From Pegoplata infirma (taxonomy: Eukaryota > Arthropoda > Insecta > Diptera > Anthomyiidae): DNA of 64,000 bases. Positions 40,267-53,600 of this stretch are shown here, one piece after another. The stretch spans positions 2,790,001 through 2,854,000 of the forward strand of contig CAWUER010000514.1 of the NCBI GenBank assembly GCA_963921195.1. Direction: 5' to 3'. Numbering within the stretch: the stretch's first letter is position 1; each line of letters starts with the position of its first letter. A model generated the notes under the pieces. The model ran no database searches. It saw only the letters and a program-made list of their open reading frames with translations, and was not told where the DNA came from. A program made the position numbers and the translations under genes.

Positions 40267-41456
40267 CCAACTCCGCAAAAGTAAAGCCTTCCCCGAAGCA
40301 AACAAAAAATACCGATCCTGTGAATATGGTAAGTCAAAATCGCTTTTCCATTTTAAACACAGATGATAATGAAGAATCCCCAGTGAAATCTGTAAAAGAA
40401 TTTACACCTCCCCCTATTCATCTCCGTGAACCAAACTCTAACGATCTTGTCAATGATTTAGCCGAGCTTGTAGGAACAAATAATTTTTATGTAGTATCAA
40501 CCCGAGTGGGAAATGTACAGGAAACTAAAATTAAAACATTCACTGAAAATCATTATAGATCCATTACTCAATATCTTGATACCAAGAAGAAAAACTATTA
40601 TACTTTTCAATTAAAAAGTGCTAAAGGCCTGATGGTTGTTTTAAAAGGTATAGAAAGCAACGTGCCAACTAAGGAAATTCAGGAGGCTCTACAAAAGGAG
40701 GGCTATGAAATCAAGTCTATAAACAACATTATTAATAAAAATAAAATTCCTCAACCCCTGTTCAGAGTAGAATTAAACTTCGATTCTAAAAAACTCAAAA
40801 AGAACGAAACACACCCAATCTATAGCCTTCGGTATCTTCTGCATAGAAGAATAAGTGTTGAAGAGCCTCGTAAACGCAATGGATTACCCCAATGCGTTAA
40901 TTGCCAAGAATTTGGCCACACACGGGGGTATTGCCAATTACCACCTGTATGTGTAATATGCGGTGATATTCACAAATCGTCGGAATGTACATCTTCTAGA
41001 TCTGACCCAAACGTTAAAAAATGTAGCAACTGCGGTGGAAACCACACTGCGAATTACAGAGGCTGTCCAGTATACATAAATATTAGACAAAGGACAATGA
41101 AAAGACCTCATAGACCACAATACCAGCCAACAGAATTCCCAAATCTGCCCAATAACTCTCGACCGACTGATCCTATTCCTTCAAATACCCAACACACTAC
41201 TTCTCATAGTGCCAGTACAAGCAATTTTTCGTATGCACAAATCGCCACTTCCCAAAGCGTTGGTTCTACGCAAACCAATTCATACCCACTGCCCTCGCTG
41301 GAAACGCCTTCTCCTCCCCAGAAAAGCTCGCTGGAAAACTCAATTGAAACTTTAGTTCAAACCATTAATAACTTCATGGCCAATATGCAAGGAATGATGC
41401 AAGAATTACTCCGCAACCAAGGCATGCTTATGCAGGCTTTCTTAGACAAAAAATGA
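40267..41456 (+). CDS. Jockey-like LINE ORF1: gag-like nucleic-acid-binding protein, N-terminus missing
   Basis: The protein packages element RNA into a ribonucleoprotein with the ORF2 product; this is known for the family. The frame is open from the 5' junction, so the start was lost with the truncation. The first remaining ATG is at 40326, preceded by an in-frame GTG at 40320. Counting from the GTG, residues about 92-170 resemble the PRE_C2HC region (YYTFQLK, then VLKGIESNVPTKEIQEALQ). Three zinc knuckles follow: C192-C195-H200-C205 (CX2CX4HX4C), C211-C214-H218-C223 (CX2CX3HX4C) and C235-C238-H242-C249. The tail is rich in Pro, Ser, Thr and Gln, and ends in a Met/Gln-rich helix-like stretch. 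Its stop codon overlaps the ORF2 start as ATGA at 41453-41456, a layout that favours coupled termination and reinitiation. No internal stop is seen. Known ORF1 proteins of this clade are usually longer, in keeping with the missing N-terminus. Confidence 0.9.
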
Positions 41457-44118
41457 ACGTTTTAAAAATATGTTATTGGAACGCTAACGGCTTAAGCCTA
41501 CACAAAAACGAATTAAATTATTTCCTCGGAAACAAGCAAATTGACGTTATGCTTGTTTCTGAGACTCATTTAACCCCAAGAAGTTCTTTTTCAATACAAG
41601 GATACACAATTTATGACACAAAAGACCCCAGAGGCAGAGGATGCGGTGGTGCAGCGGTTATCATAAAGTCTCGTTTAAAACACTTTCCAATGCCCGAATT
41701 TCGTGAAAACTATCTTCAAGCCAGCACTATATGCCTCGAAGAATTTAACATGAACCTTGTTATTTCATCAATTTACTCCCCTCCTAGATTTTCGATAACA
41801 GAAATTCAGTACACTGATTTCTTTAAATCGTTAGGTCCCGCTTTCTGGCAGCTGGTGACTACAATGCCAAACACACATTCTGGGGGTCACGGCTGATTAC
41901 TCCCAAGGGCCGTGTTTTATTTAATACAATTTCAAAAATGGGTATGGATGTTATATCAAGCGGAGAACCCACTTACTGGCCAACAGATAGGCAAAAAATA
42001 CCAGATTTAATAGATTTTGGAGTGACAAAGGCTATTTCAAGGGAATTAGTACAGGTAGAATCGTCATTAGATTTGTCGTCAGATCACACACCCACCATTG
42101 TTTGTATCCAGGGCCCCCGAGAAATTGTAAACCCCAATGATGACTCAGCGCTTACGGGAAAAAGCACAGATTGGCTAAAATACAGAATGTTTATTAGTTC
42201 TCATTGTTCGGAAAATATACCGTTAAGAACAACAGATGATATTGACCTCTCTGTTAAAAATTTAGAACTACAAATCAAACTTGCTGCTCAACTGGCTACA
42301 AAGCCCCGCCGACACAAAAGACCAAACAGAATTTTTTCTATAGATGTCGAAAGACTCCTAAATGATAAAAGAGTTGCACGAAGAGAATGGCAACAGCACA
42401 GATCTCCACAACTAAAGGAACGATTTAAAGAATGTACGAAGAATTTGCGAAGACTTCTTGAAGAAAAAAGAATTGAATCGCTTAGCAGATATCTCGAAAA
42501 CTTAGATCCATCTGCTAAAACTGATTACTCATTGTGGCGTGCTACAAAAAATCTTAAAAGACCCGTTACATGTAAGCCTCCTTTGCGAAAATTAAATGGA
42601 AATTGGGCCAGAAACGACACGGAAAAAGGAAATCTGTTCGTGGATCATTTGAAGGAAGTTTTTACGCCAAACTTAACTAGTACTTTAATAGAATCGCTTC
42701 CTACTACATCCCAGCACATAGTATGTCCCCCGCTTGTGTTTGAAATGCGAGAGGTTGAAAAAGCTATTATTGAATTAGACCCAAAAAAAGCACCTGGTAT
42801 CGATAAGATAAGTAATAAAATGCTTGTAGAATTACCCCGTATAGCATTAAGAATTATTCTCTTCATTTTTAATGCTATTTTACGCCTTGAGTACTATCCC
42901 CCGGAATGGAAAGTATCACTTGTTAAAATGATACCTAAACCAGGCAAAGACCACACAAAAGTTGAATCTTATAGACCAATCAGTCTTTTACCCAATATAT
43001 CAAAACTGTTCGAAAAGTTACTCATAAATAAGTTGACCTTGTATGTAGACGAAAACAATACTATTCCAGCACATCAATTTGGCTTCAGGAGAAAACATAA
43101 CACCATCGAACAAGTACATAGGCTAATCACTGTAATAAGAAAGGCATTTGAGGAAAAAAAATACTGCTCTGCTCTCTTTATTGATGTCTCACAAGCCTTT
43201 GATAAAGTTTGGCATGAGGGACTTCTTTTTAAAATAAAACTTTTGTTACCGTCAAATACCCATAAGCTCCTAGAAAGCTATATAACAAATCGTAAATTCG
43301 TTCTCGCGGAAAAAAGTTTCTTCAGCTCCCCCCAAGACATTTGTGCTGGAGTACCGCAAGGTAGTATTTTGGGACCACTTCTGTATATCCTATATACATC
43401 TGATATGCCATTAAACTTGAATACCCATACGTCTACATTTGCTGATGATACAGCAATCCTTAGTGTCCACAATGACCCATTAGTAGCGTCAAGATTGTTA
43501 CAAAATCATATATCACAATTGGAAACTTGGTTAGATAAATGGAAAATTAAAGTGAATGAACAGAAATGTATACACGTAACATTTACTTTAAGAAGAGAAA
43601 CGTGTCCACCGATTCAAATAAATAATAATAATATACCCCAACAATCAAATGTGAAATATCTCGGTATACACCTTGACCGTCGTCTTACATGGAAAAATCA
43701 CATAGATGCGAAACTTACCCAGATAAAGTTAAAAACTATTGAGCTTACGTGGCTTATGGGTAGGAACTCTTTACTTGCCCTGGATTGTAAACTGTTGCTT
43801 TATAACTCGATAATTAAACCCATATGGTGCTATGGAATTCAACTCTGGGGTACCGCCTCAGCATCTAACATAGAAAAATTGCAAAGACGTCAAAACAGGC
43901 TTCTTAGAATGATCACTTGTGCTCCCTGGTATATAAGAAACTCCAACATACATAAGGATCTCAACGTACACCTTGTTAGAGAAGAAATCAAAAGACATAG
44001 CGAAAACTACTTAAAGAAACTAGAAACCCATCCTAATTCACTAGCCCGGAATCTACTAAATAGCAGTGGTCACCTGCGACTAAGAAGGAGACATACTGCT
44101 GACTTGGTCCACTTATAG
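41453..44118 (+). pseudogene. Jockey-like LINE ORF2: endonuclease-reverse transcriptase, frameshifted
   Basis: The enzyme nicks target DNA and copies the element RNA into it. The first frame (41453-41896) carries the start of the APE endonuclease: YWNANG near residue 8 and SETHL near residue 37. Near 41827-41850 the reading moves to the -1 frame, consistent with loss of one base. In the new frame GDYNAKH follows at once (about 41854), then SDHTP (residues 48-52 counted from the ATG at 41938). Reverse transcriptase motifs follow, with the same numbering: KKAPGIDK (283-290), YRPISLLPNISKLFEKL (345-361), the catalytic Asp in FIDVSQAFDKVW (D416), GVPQGSILGPLL (471-482) and FADD (501-504). VKYLGIHLDRRLTWKNH follows at about residue 563. 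Apart from the single frameshift no stop was found, so the copy is probably young. The frame ends in an Arg-rich stretch (RLRRRHT), a usual Jockey C-terminus. Confidence 0.92.
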
Positions 44119-44277
44119 AGAATAACTTAAAATGAAACCATAAAATTTTGTCTGGCACTGGCTGGACTTAATACTTTTATTTAGTCTTAAGATTTGAATA
44201 CTTATTGTTAGTTCACACATATTTAGTGAAGATTCAATAAATAAATAAAACATGAAAAAAAAAAAAAAAAAAAAAAA
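44119..44277 (+). other. Jockey-like LINE 3' UTR with poly(A) signal and tail
   Basis: This is a short 3' UTR of about 136 bp followed by a tail of 23 A (44255-44277). An AATAAA lies at 44236-44241 within caataaataaataaaa, about 14 bp before the A-run, a normal distance for polyadenylation. The long, pure tail fits a fairly recent insertion. Confidence 0.85.
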
Positions 44278-44290
44278 TTTTGACAAAATC
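44277..44290 (+). repeat. Target-site duplication, right copy, Jockey-like LINE
   Basis: The copy of attttgacaaaatc is followed by ggagcaatagttgcagag, which is the normal continuation of the satellite monomer. It matches 40253-40266 exactly. Confidence 0.92.
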
Positions 44291-47200
44291 GGAGCAATAG
44301 TTGCAGAGATACAGCCGTTGAAAGTAAAAGGTCTCCAGACTACGAAAAATTACAAGTTTATCATTTTTGAAAAAATAAATTTTTTTAAAAATTTAAAATC
44401 GAGCAATCTCTTTTATTCTATTTAAACTTTATTGAAAAAGATTTAAATTCGTGCAAAGGCATTTGAAATCGATATAATGGTAACCTTGATATAGCCATTT
44501 CAAGTTATTACAAGTAACCCGAAAATATTTTTGATGTGAATAAATATCTGTTAATACTAGTCCGATAGTCTTAATTTTTTTCTGTCATGATAAAGCTAAT
44601 ATACTTATGCCTTCTAGTTTTTATAGAGTCAAAATCAGATCATTATTTACCGAGTTATAGCAATTTAAAAATTAGGGTCTCCAAAAAACCTTAAATAATG
44701 GGTTTCTCATAAAAATGAAAAAAAAACTTTGCATAAATGCATATATCTCTGTAAGTACCAGCCCGATTGTCTCACATTTGGTTCCAGAGGAAAGATAAAG
44801 TCTCAATCTTTTATTTTTTTGTTATTTTGACAAAATCGGAGCAATAGTTGCAGAGATACAGCCGTTGAAAGTAAAAGGTCTCCAGACTACGAAAAATTGC
44901 AAGTTTATCATTTTTGAAAAAATAAATTTTTTTAAAAATTTAAAATCGAGCAATCTCTTTTATTCTATTTAAACTTTATTGAAAAAGATTTAAATTCATG
45001 CAAAGGCATTTGAAATCGATATAATGGTAACCTTGATATAGCCATTTCAAGTTATTACAAGTAACCCGAAAATATTTTTGATATGAATGCATAAATATCT
45101 GTTAATACTAGTCCGATAGTCTTAATTTTTTTCTGTCATGATAAAGCTAATATACCTATGCCTTCTAGTTTTTATAGAGTCAAAATCGGATCATTATTTA
45201 CCGAGTTATAGCAATTTAAAAATGAGGGTCTCCAAAAAACCTTAAATAATGGGTTTCTCATAAAAATGAAAAAAAAACTTTGCATAAATGCATATATCTC
45301 TGTAAGTACCAGCCCGATTGTCTCACATTTGGTTTCAGAGGAAAGATAAAGTCTCAATCTTTTATTTTTTTGTTATTTTGACAAAATCGGAGCAATAGTT
45401 GCAGAGATACAGCCGTTGAAAGTAAAAGGTCTCCAGACTACGAAAAATTACAAGTTTATCATTTTTGAAAAAATAAATTTTTTTAAAAATTTAAAATCGA
45501 GCAATCTCTTTTATTCTATTTAAACTTTATTGAAAAAGATTTAAATTTGTGCAAAGGCATTAGAAAACGATAGAATGGTAACCTTGATATAGCCATTTCA
45601 AGTTATTACAAGTAACCCGAAAATATTTTTGATATGAATGCATAAATATCTGTTAATACTAGTCTGATAGTCTAAAATTTTTTCTGTCATGATAAAGCTA
45701 ATATACTTATGCATTCTAGTTTTTATAGAGTCAAAATCGCATCATTATTTACCGAGTTATAGCAATTTAAAAATGAGGGTCTCCAAAAAACCTTAAATAA
45801 TGGGTTTCTCATAAAAATGAAAAAAAAAAACTTTGCATAAATGCATATATCTCTGTAAGTACCAGCCCGATTGTCTCACATTTGGTTCCAGAGGAAAGAT
45901 AAAGTCTCAATCTTTTATTTTTTTGTTATTTTGACAAAATCGGAGCAATAGTTGCAGAGATACAGCCGTTGAAAGTAAAAGGTCTCCAGACTACGAAAAA
46001 TTACAAGGTTATCATTTTTGAAAAAATAAATTTTTTTAAAAATTTAAAATCGAGCAATCTCTTTTATTCTATTTAAACTTTATTGAAAAAGATTTAAATT
46101 CGTGCAAAGGCATTTGAAATCGAAATAATGGTAACCTTGATATAGTAATTTCAAGTTATTACAAGTAACCCGAAAATATTTTTGACATGAATGCATAAAT
46201 ATCTGTTAATACTAGTCCGATAGTCTTAATTTTTTTCTGTCATGATAAAGCTAATATACTTATGCCTTCTAGTTTTTATAGAGTCAAAATCGGATCATTA
46301 TTTACCGAGTTATAGCAATTTAAAAATTAGGGTCTCCAAAAAACCTTAAATAATGGGTTTCTCATAAAAATGAAAAAAAAACTTTGCATAAATGCATATA
46401 TCTCTGTAAGTACCAGCCCGATTGTCTCACATTTGGTTCCAGAGGAAAGATAAAGTCTCAATCTTTTATTTTTTTGTTATTTTGACAAAATCGGAGCAAT
46501 AGTTGCAGAGATACAGCCGTTGAAAGTAAAAGGTCTCCAGACTACGAAAAATTACAAGTTTATCATTTTTGAAAAAATAAATTTTTTTAAAAATTTAAAA
46601 TCGAGCAATCTCTTTTATTCTATTTAAACTTTATTGAAAAAGATTTAAATTCGTGCGAAGGCATTTGAAATCGAAATAATGGTAACCTTGATATAGCCAT
46701 TTCAAGTTATTACAAGTAACCCGAAAATATTTTTGATATGAATGCATAAATATCTGTTAACACTAGTCTGATAGTCTTAAATTTTTTCTGTCATGATAAA
46801 GCTAATATACTTATGCATTCTAGTTTTTATAGAGTCAAAATCGGATCATTATTTACCGAGTTATAGCAATTTAAAAATTAGGGTCTCCAAAAAACCTTAA
46901 ATAATGGGTTTCTCATAAAAATGAAAAAAAAACTTTGCATAAATGCATATATCTCTGTAAGTACCAGCCCGATTGTCTCACATTTGGTTCCAGAGGAAAG
47001 ATAAAGTCTCAATCTTTTATATTTTTGTTATTTTGACAAAATCGGAGCAATAGTTGCAGAGATACAGCCGTTGAAAGTAAAAGGTCTCCAGACTACGAAA
47101 AATTACAAGTTTATCATTTTTGAAAAAATAAATTTTTTTAAAAATTTAAAATCGAGCAATCTCTTTTATTCTATTTAAACTTTATTGAAAAAGATTTAAA

Positions 47201-47559
47201 TTCGTGCGAAGGCATTTGAAATCGAAATAATGGTAACCTTGATATAGCCATTTCAAGTTATTACAAGTAACCCGAAAATATTTTTGATATGAATGCATAA
47301 ATATCTGTTAACACTAGTCTGATAGTCTTAAATTTTTTCTGTCATGATAAAGCTAATATACTTATGCATTCTAGTTTTTATAGAGTCAAAATCGCATCAT
47401 TATTTACCGAGTTATAGCAATTTAAAAATTAGGGTCTCCAAAAAACCTTAAATAATGGGTTTCTCATAAAAATGAAAAAAAAACTTTGCATAAATGCATA
47501 TATCTCTGTAAGTACCAGCCCGATTGTCTCACATTTGGTTCCAGAGGAAAGATAAAGTC

Positions 47560-47600
47560 TCAATCTTTTATTTTTTTGTTGAAAGTAAAAGGTCTCCAGA
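47560..47600 (+). repeat. Satellite monomer with a 43-bp microhomology deletion
   Basis: The copy reads tttttttgttgaaagtaaaagg. Intact copies have 43 further bases after gtt, running from attttgac to cagccgtt. The lost segment is flanked by gtt on both sides, which fits slippage or microhomology-mediated joining. The loss happens to link two blocks into one longer forward reading frame, but that frame has no sign of being coding. Confidence 0.88.
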
Positions 47601-50600
47601 CTACGAAAAATTACAAGTTTATCATTTTTGAAAAAATAAATTTTTTTAAAAATTTAAAATCGAGCAATCTCTTTTATTCTATTTAAACTTTATTGAAAAA
47701 GATTTAAATTCGTGCAAAGGCATTTGAAATCGATATAATGGTAACCTTGATATAGCCATTTCAAGTTATTACAAGTAACCCGAAAATATTTTTGATATGA
47801 ATGCATAAATATCTGTTAATACTAGTCCGATAGTCTTAATTTTTTTCTGTCATGATAAAGCTAATATACTTATGCCTTCTAGTTTTTATAGAGTCAAAAT
47901 CGGATCATTATTTACCGAGTTATAGCAATTTAAAAATTAGGGTCTCCAAAAAACCTTAAATAATGGGTTTCTCATAAAAATGAAAAAAAAAAACTTTGCA
48001 TAAATGCATATATCTCTGTAAGTACCAGCCCGATTGTCTCACATTTGGTTCCAGAGGAAAGATAAAGTCTCAATCTTTTATTTTTTTGTTATTTTGACAA
48101 AATCGGAGCAATAGTTGCAGAGATACAGCCGTTGAAAGTAAAAGGTCTCCAGACTACGAAAAATTACAAGTTTATCATTTTTGAAAAAATAAATTTTTTT
48201 AAAAATTTAAAATCGAGCAATCTCTTTTATTCTATTTAAACTTTATTGAAAAAGATTTAAATTCGTGCAAAGGCATTTGAAATCGAAATAATGGTAACCT
48301 TGATATAGCCATTTCAAGTTATTACAAGTAACCCGAAAATATTTTTGACATGAATGCATAAATATCTGTTAATACTAGTCCGATAGTCTTAATTTTTTTC
48401 TGTCATGATAAAGCTAATATACTTATGCCTTCTAGTTTTTATAGAGTCAAAATCGGATCATTATTTACCGAGTTATAGCAATTTAAAAATTAGGGTCTCC
48501 AAAAAACCTTAAATAATGGGTTTCTCATAAAAATGAAAAAAAAAACTTTGCATAAATGCATATATCTCTGTAAGTACCAGCCCGATTGTCTCACATTTGG
48601 TTCCAGAGGAAAGATAAAGTCTCAATCTTTTTTTTTTTTTGTTATTTTGACAAAATCGGAGCAATAGTTGCAGAGATACAGCCGTTGAAAGTAAAAGGTC
48701 TCCAGACTACGAAAAATTACAAGTTTATCATTTTTGAAAAAATAAATTTTTTTAAAAATTTAAAATCGAGCAATCTCTTTTATTCTATTTAAACTTTATT
48801 GAAAAAGATTTAAATTCGTGCGAAGGCATTTGAAATCGAAATAATGGTAACCTTGATATAGCCATTTCAAGTTATTACAAGTAACCCGAAAATATTTTTG
48901 ATATGAATGCATAAATATCTGTTAATACTAGTCTGATAGCCTTAAATTTTTTCTGTCATGATAAAGCTAATATACTTGTGCATTCTAGTTTTTATAGAGT
49001 CAAAATCGCATCATTATTTACCGAGTTATAGCAATTTAAAAATTAGGGTCTCCAAAAAACCTTAAATAATGGGTTTCTCATAAAAATGAAAAAAAAAACT
49101 TTGCATAAATGCATATATCTCTGTAAGTACCAGCCCGATTGTCTCACATTTGGTTCCAGAGGAAAGATAAAGTCTCAATCTTTTATTTTTTTGTTATTTT
49201 GACAAAATCGGAGCAATAGTTGCAGAGATACAGCCGTTGAAAGTAAAAGGTCTCCAGACTACGAAAAATTACAAGTTTATCATTTTTGAAAAAATAAATT
49301 TTTTTAAAAATTTAAAATCGAGCAATCTCTTTTATTCTATTTAAACTTTATTGAAAAAGATTTAAATTCGTGCAAAGGCATTTGAAATCGATATAATGGT
49401 AACCTTGATATAGCCATTTCAAGTTATTACAAGTAACCCGAAAATATTTTTGATATGAATGCATAAATATCTGTTAATACTAGTCCGATAGTCTTAATTT
49501 TTTTCTGTCATGATAAAGCTAATATACTTATGCCTTCTAGTTTTTATAGAGTCAAAATCGGATCATTATTTACCGAGTTATAGCAATTTAAAAATGAGGG
49601 TCTCCAAAAAACCTTAAATAATGGGTTTCTCATAAAAATGAAAAAAAAAGTTTGCATAAATGCATATATCTCTGTAAGTACCAGCCCGATTGTCTCACAT
49701 TTGGTTCCAGAGGAAAGATAAAGTCTCAATCTTTTATTTTTTTGTTATTTTGACAAAATCGGAGCAATAGTTGCAGAGATACAGCCGTTGAAAGTAAAAG
49801 GTCTCCAGACTACGAAAAATTACAAGTTTATCATTTTTGAAAAAATAAATTTTTTTAAAAATTTAAAATCGAGCAATCTCTTTTATTCTATTTAAAGTTT
49901 ATTGAAAAAGATTTAAATTTGTGCAAAGGCATTAGAAAACGATAGAATGGTAACCTTGATATAGCCATTTCAAGTTATTACAAGTAACCCGAAAATATTT
50001 TTGATATGAATGCATAAATATCTGTTAAAACTAGTCTGATAGTCTAAAATTTTTTCTGTCATGATAAAGCTAATATACTTATGCATTCTAGTTTTTATAG
50101 AGTCAAAATCGCATCATTATTTACCGAGTTATAGCAATTTAAAAATGAGGGTCTCCAAAAAACCTTAAATAATGGGTTTCTCATAAAAATGAAAAAAAAA
50201 CTTTGCATAAATGCATATATCTCTGTAAGTACCAGCCCGATTGTCTCACATTTGGTTCCAGAGGAAAGATAAAGTCTCAATCTTTTATTTTTTTGTTATT
50301 TTGACAAAATCGGAGCAATAGTTGCAGAGATACAGCCGTTGAAAGTAAAAGGTCTCCAGACTACGAAAAATTACAAGTTTATCATTTTTGAAAAAATAAA
50401 TTTTTTTAAAAATTTAAAATCGAGCAATCTCTTTTATTCTATTTAAACTTTATTGAAAAAGATTTAAATTCGTGCAAAGGCATTTGAAATCGAAATAATG
50501 GTAACCTTGATATAGCCATTTCAAGTTATTACAAGTAACCCGAAAATATTTTTGACATGAATGCATAAATATCTGTTAATACTAGTCCGATAGTCTTAAT

Positions 50601-53600
50601 TTTTTTCTGTCATGATAAAGCTAATATACTTATGCCTTCTAGTTTTTATAGAGTCAAAATCGGATCATTATTTACCGAGTTATAGCAATTTAAAAATTAG
50701 GGTCTCCAAAAAAACCTTAAATAATGGGTTTCTCATAAAAATGAAAAAAAAAACTTTGCATAAATGCATATATCTCTGTAAGTACCAGCCCGATTGTCTC
50801 ACATTTGGTTCCAGAGGAAAGATAAAGTCTCAATCTTTTATTTTTTTGTTATTTTGACAAAATCGGAGCAATAGTTGCAGAGATACAGCCGTTGAAAGTA
50901 AAAGGTCTCCAGACTACGAAAAATTACAAGTTTATCATTTTTGAAAAAATAATTTTTTTTTGAAAATTTAAAATCGAGCAATCTCTTTTATTCTATTTAA
51001 ACTTTATTGAAAAAGATTTAAATTCGTACGAAGGCATTTGAAATCGAAATAATGGTATCCTTGATATAGCCATTTCAAGTTATTACAAGTAACCCGAAAA
51101 TATTTTTGATATGAATGCATAAATATCTGTTAATACTAGTCTGATAGTCTTAAATTTTTTCTGTCATGATAAAGCTAATATACTTATGCATTCTAGTTTT
51201 TAAAGAGTCAAAATCGCAGCATTATTTACCGAGTTATAGCAATTTAAAAATGAGGGTCTCCAAAAAACCTTAAATAATGGGTTTCTCATAAAAATGAAAA
51301 AAAAACTTTGCATAAATGCATATATCTCTGTAAGTACCAGCCCGATTGTCTCACATTTGGTTTCAGAGGAAAGATAAAGTCTCAATCTTTTATTTTTTTG
51401 TTATTTTGACAAAATCGGAGCAATAGTTGCAGAGATACAGCTGTTGAAAGTAAAAGGTCTCCAGACTACGAAAAATTACAAGTTTATCATTTTTGAAAAA
51501 ATAAATTTTTTTAAAAATTTAAAATCGAGCAATCTCTTTTATTCTATTTAAACTTTATTGAAAAAGATTTAAATTTGTGCAAAGGCATTAGAAAACGATA
51601 GAATGGTAACCTTGATATAGCAATTTCAAGTTATTACAAGTAACCCGAAAATATTTTTGATATGAATGCATAAATATCTGTTAAAACTAGTCTGATAGTC
51701 TTAAATTTTTTCTGTCATGATAAAGCTAATATACTTATGCATTCTAGTTTTTATAGAGTCAAAATCGCATCATTATTTACCGAGTTATAGCAATTTAAAA
51801 ATTAGGGTTTCCAAAAAACCTTAAATAATGGGTTTCTCATAAAAATGAAAAAAAAACTTTGCATAAATGCATATATCTCTGTAAGTACCAGCCCGATTGT
51901 CTCACATTTGGTTCCAGAGGAAAGATAAAGTCTCAATCTTTTATTTTTTTGTTATTTTGACAAAATCGGAGCAATAGTTGCAGAGATACAGCCGTTGAAA
52001 GTAAAAGGTCTCCAGACTACGAAAAATTACAAGTTTATCATTTTTGAAAAAATAAATTTTTTTAAAAATTTAAAATCGAGCAATCTCTTTTATTCTATTT
52101 AAACTTTATTGAAAAAGATTTAAATTCGTGCAAAGGCATTTGAAATCGATATAATGGTAACCTTGATATAGCCATTTCAAGTTATTACAAGTAACCCGAA
52201 AATATTTTTGATATGAATGCATAAATATCTGTTAATACTAGTCCGATAGTCTTAATTTTTTTCTGTCATGATAAAGCTAATATACTTATGCCTTCTAGTT
52301 TTTATAGAGTCAAAATCGGATCATTATTTACCGAGTTATAGCAATTTAAAAATTAGGGTCTCCAAAAAACCTTAAATAATGGGTTTCTCATAAAAATGAA
52401 AAAAAACTTTGCATAAATGCATATATCTCTGTAAGTACCAGCCCGATTGTCTCACATTTGGTTCCAGAGGAAAGATAAAGTCTCAATCTTTTATTTTTTT
52501 GTTATTTTGACAAAATCGGAGCAATAGTTGCAGAGATACAGCCGTTGAAAGTAAAAGGTCTCCAGACTACGAAAAATTACAAGTTTATCATTTTTGAAAA
52601 AATAAATTTTTTTAAAAATTTAAAATCGAGCAATCTCTTTTATTCTATTTAAACTTTATTGAAAAAGATTTAAATTCGTGCAAAGGCATTTGAAATCGAT
52701 ATAATGGTAACCTTGATATAGCCATTTCAAGTTATTACAAGTAACCCGAAAATATTTTTGATATGAATGCATAAATATATGTTAATACTAGTCCGATAGT
52801 CTTAATTTTTTTCTGTCATGATAAAGCTAATATACTAATGCCTTCTAGTTTTTATAGAGTCAAAATCGGATCATTATTTACCGAGTTATAGCAATTTAAA
52901 AATTAGGGTCTCCAAAAAACCTTAAATAATGGGTTTCTCATAAAAATGAAAAAAAAAACTTTGCATAAATGCATATATCTCTGTAAGTACCAGCCCGATT
53001 GTCTCACATTTGGTTCCAGAGGAAAGATAAAGTCTCAATCTTTTATTTTTTTGTTATTTTGACAAAATCGGAGCAATAGTTGCAGAGATACAGCCGTTGA
53101 AAGTAAAAGGTCTCCAGACTACGAAAAATTACAAGTTTATCATTTTTGAAAAAATAAATTTTTTTAAAAATTTAAAATCGAGCAATCTCTTTTATTCTAT
53201 TTAAACTTTATTGAAAAAGATTTAAATTCGTGCGAAGGCATTTGAAATCGAAATAATGGTAACCTTGATATAGCCATTTCAAGTTATTACAAGTAACCCG
53301 AAAATATTTTTGATATGAATGCATAAATATCTGTTAATACTAGTCTGATAGTCTTAAATTTTTTCTGTCATGATAAAGCTAATATACTTATGCATTCTAG
53401 TTTTTATAGAGTCAAAATCGCATCATTATTTACCGAGTTATAGCAATTTAAAAATTAGGGTCTCCAAAAAACCTTAAATAATGGGTTTCTCATAAAAATG
53501 AAAAAAAACTTTGCATAAATGCATATATCTCTGTAAGTACCAGCCCGATTGTCTCACATTTGGTTCCAGAGGAAAGATAAAGTCTCAATCTTTTATTTTT

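Larger units (their letters stand above)
40267..44277 (+). mobile_element. Jockey-clade non-LTR retrotransposon, 5'-truncated
   Basis: A 4.0-kb LINE lies between 13-14-bp target duplications and ends in a poly(A) tail of about 23 A. It has the Jockey arrangement: ORF1 with a PRE_C2HC-like region and three zinc knuckles, then ORF2 with an APE-type endonuclease and reverse transcriptase, with no RNase H domain seen. The 5' end is truncated, because ORF1 is already open at the first base after the junction. One frameshift breaks ORF2, so this copy is probably not autonomous. Base composition is visibly richer in G and C than the surrounding satellite. The clade assignment comes from recognised motifs; a phylogeny was not possible. 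Confidence 0.93.

Noticed and set aside
40320..40322. GTG at 40320 as the true ORF1 start of the Jockey-like LINE
   Set aside because: The frame is open upstream to the insertion junction, so the real start was lost by 5' truncation. GTG is not an expected eukaryotic start, and the first ATG is at 40326.
40938..41120. Minus-strand frames inside the two LINEs (also 42645-42866, 43278-43472, 59844-60107, 60162-60386, 60795-61001, 62192-62458)
   Set aside because: They lie opposite strong, motif-bearing coding frames and show no domain of their own.
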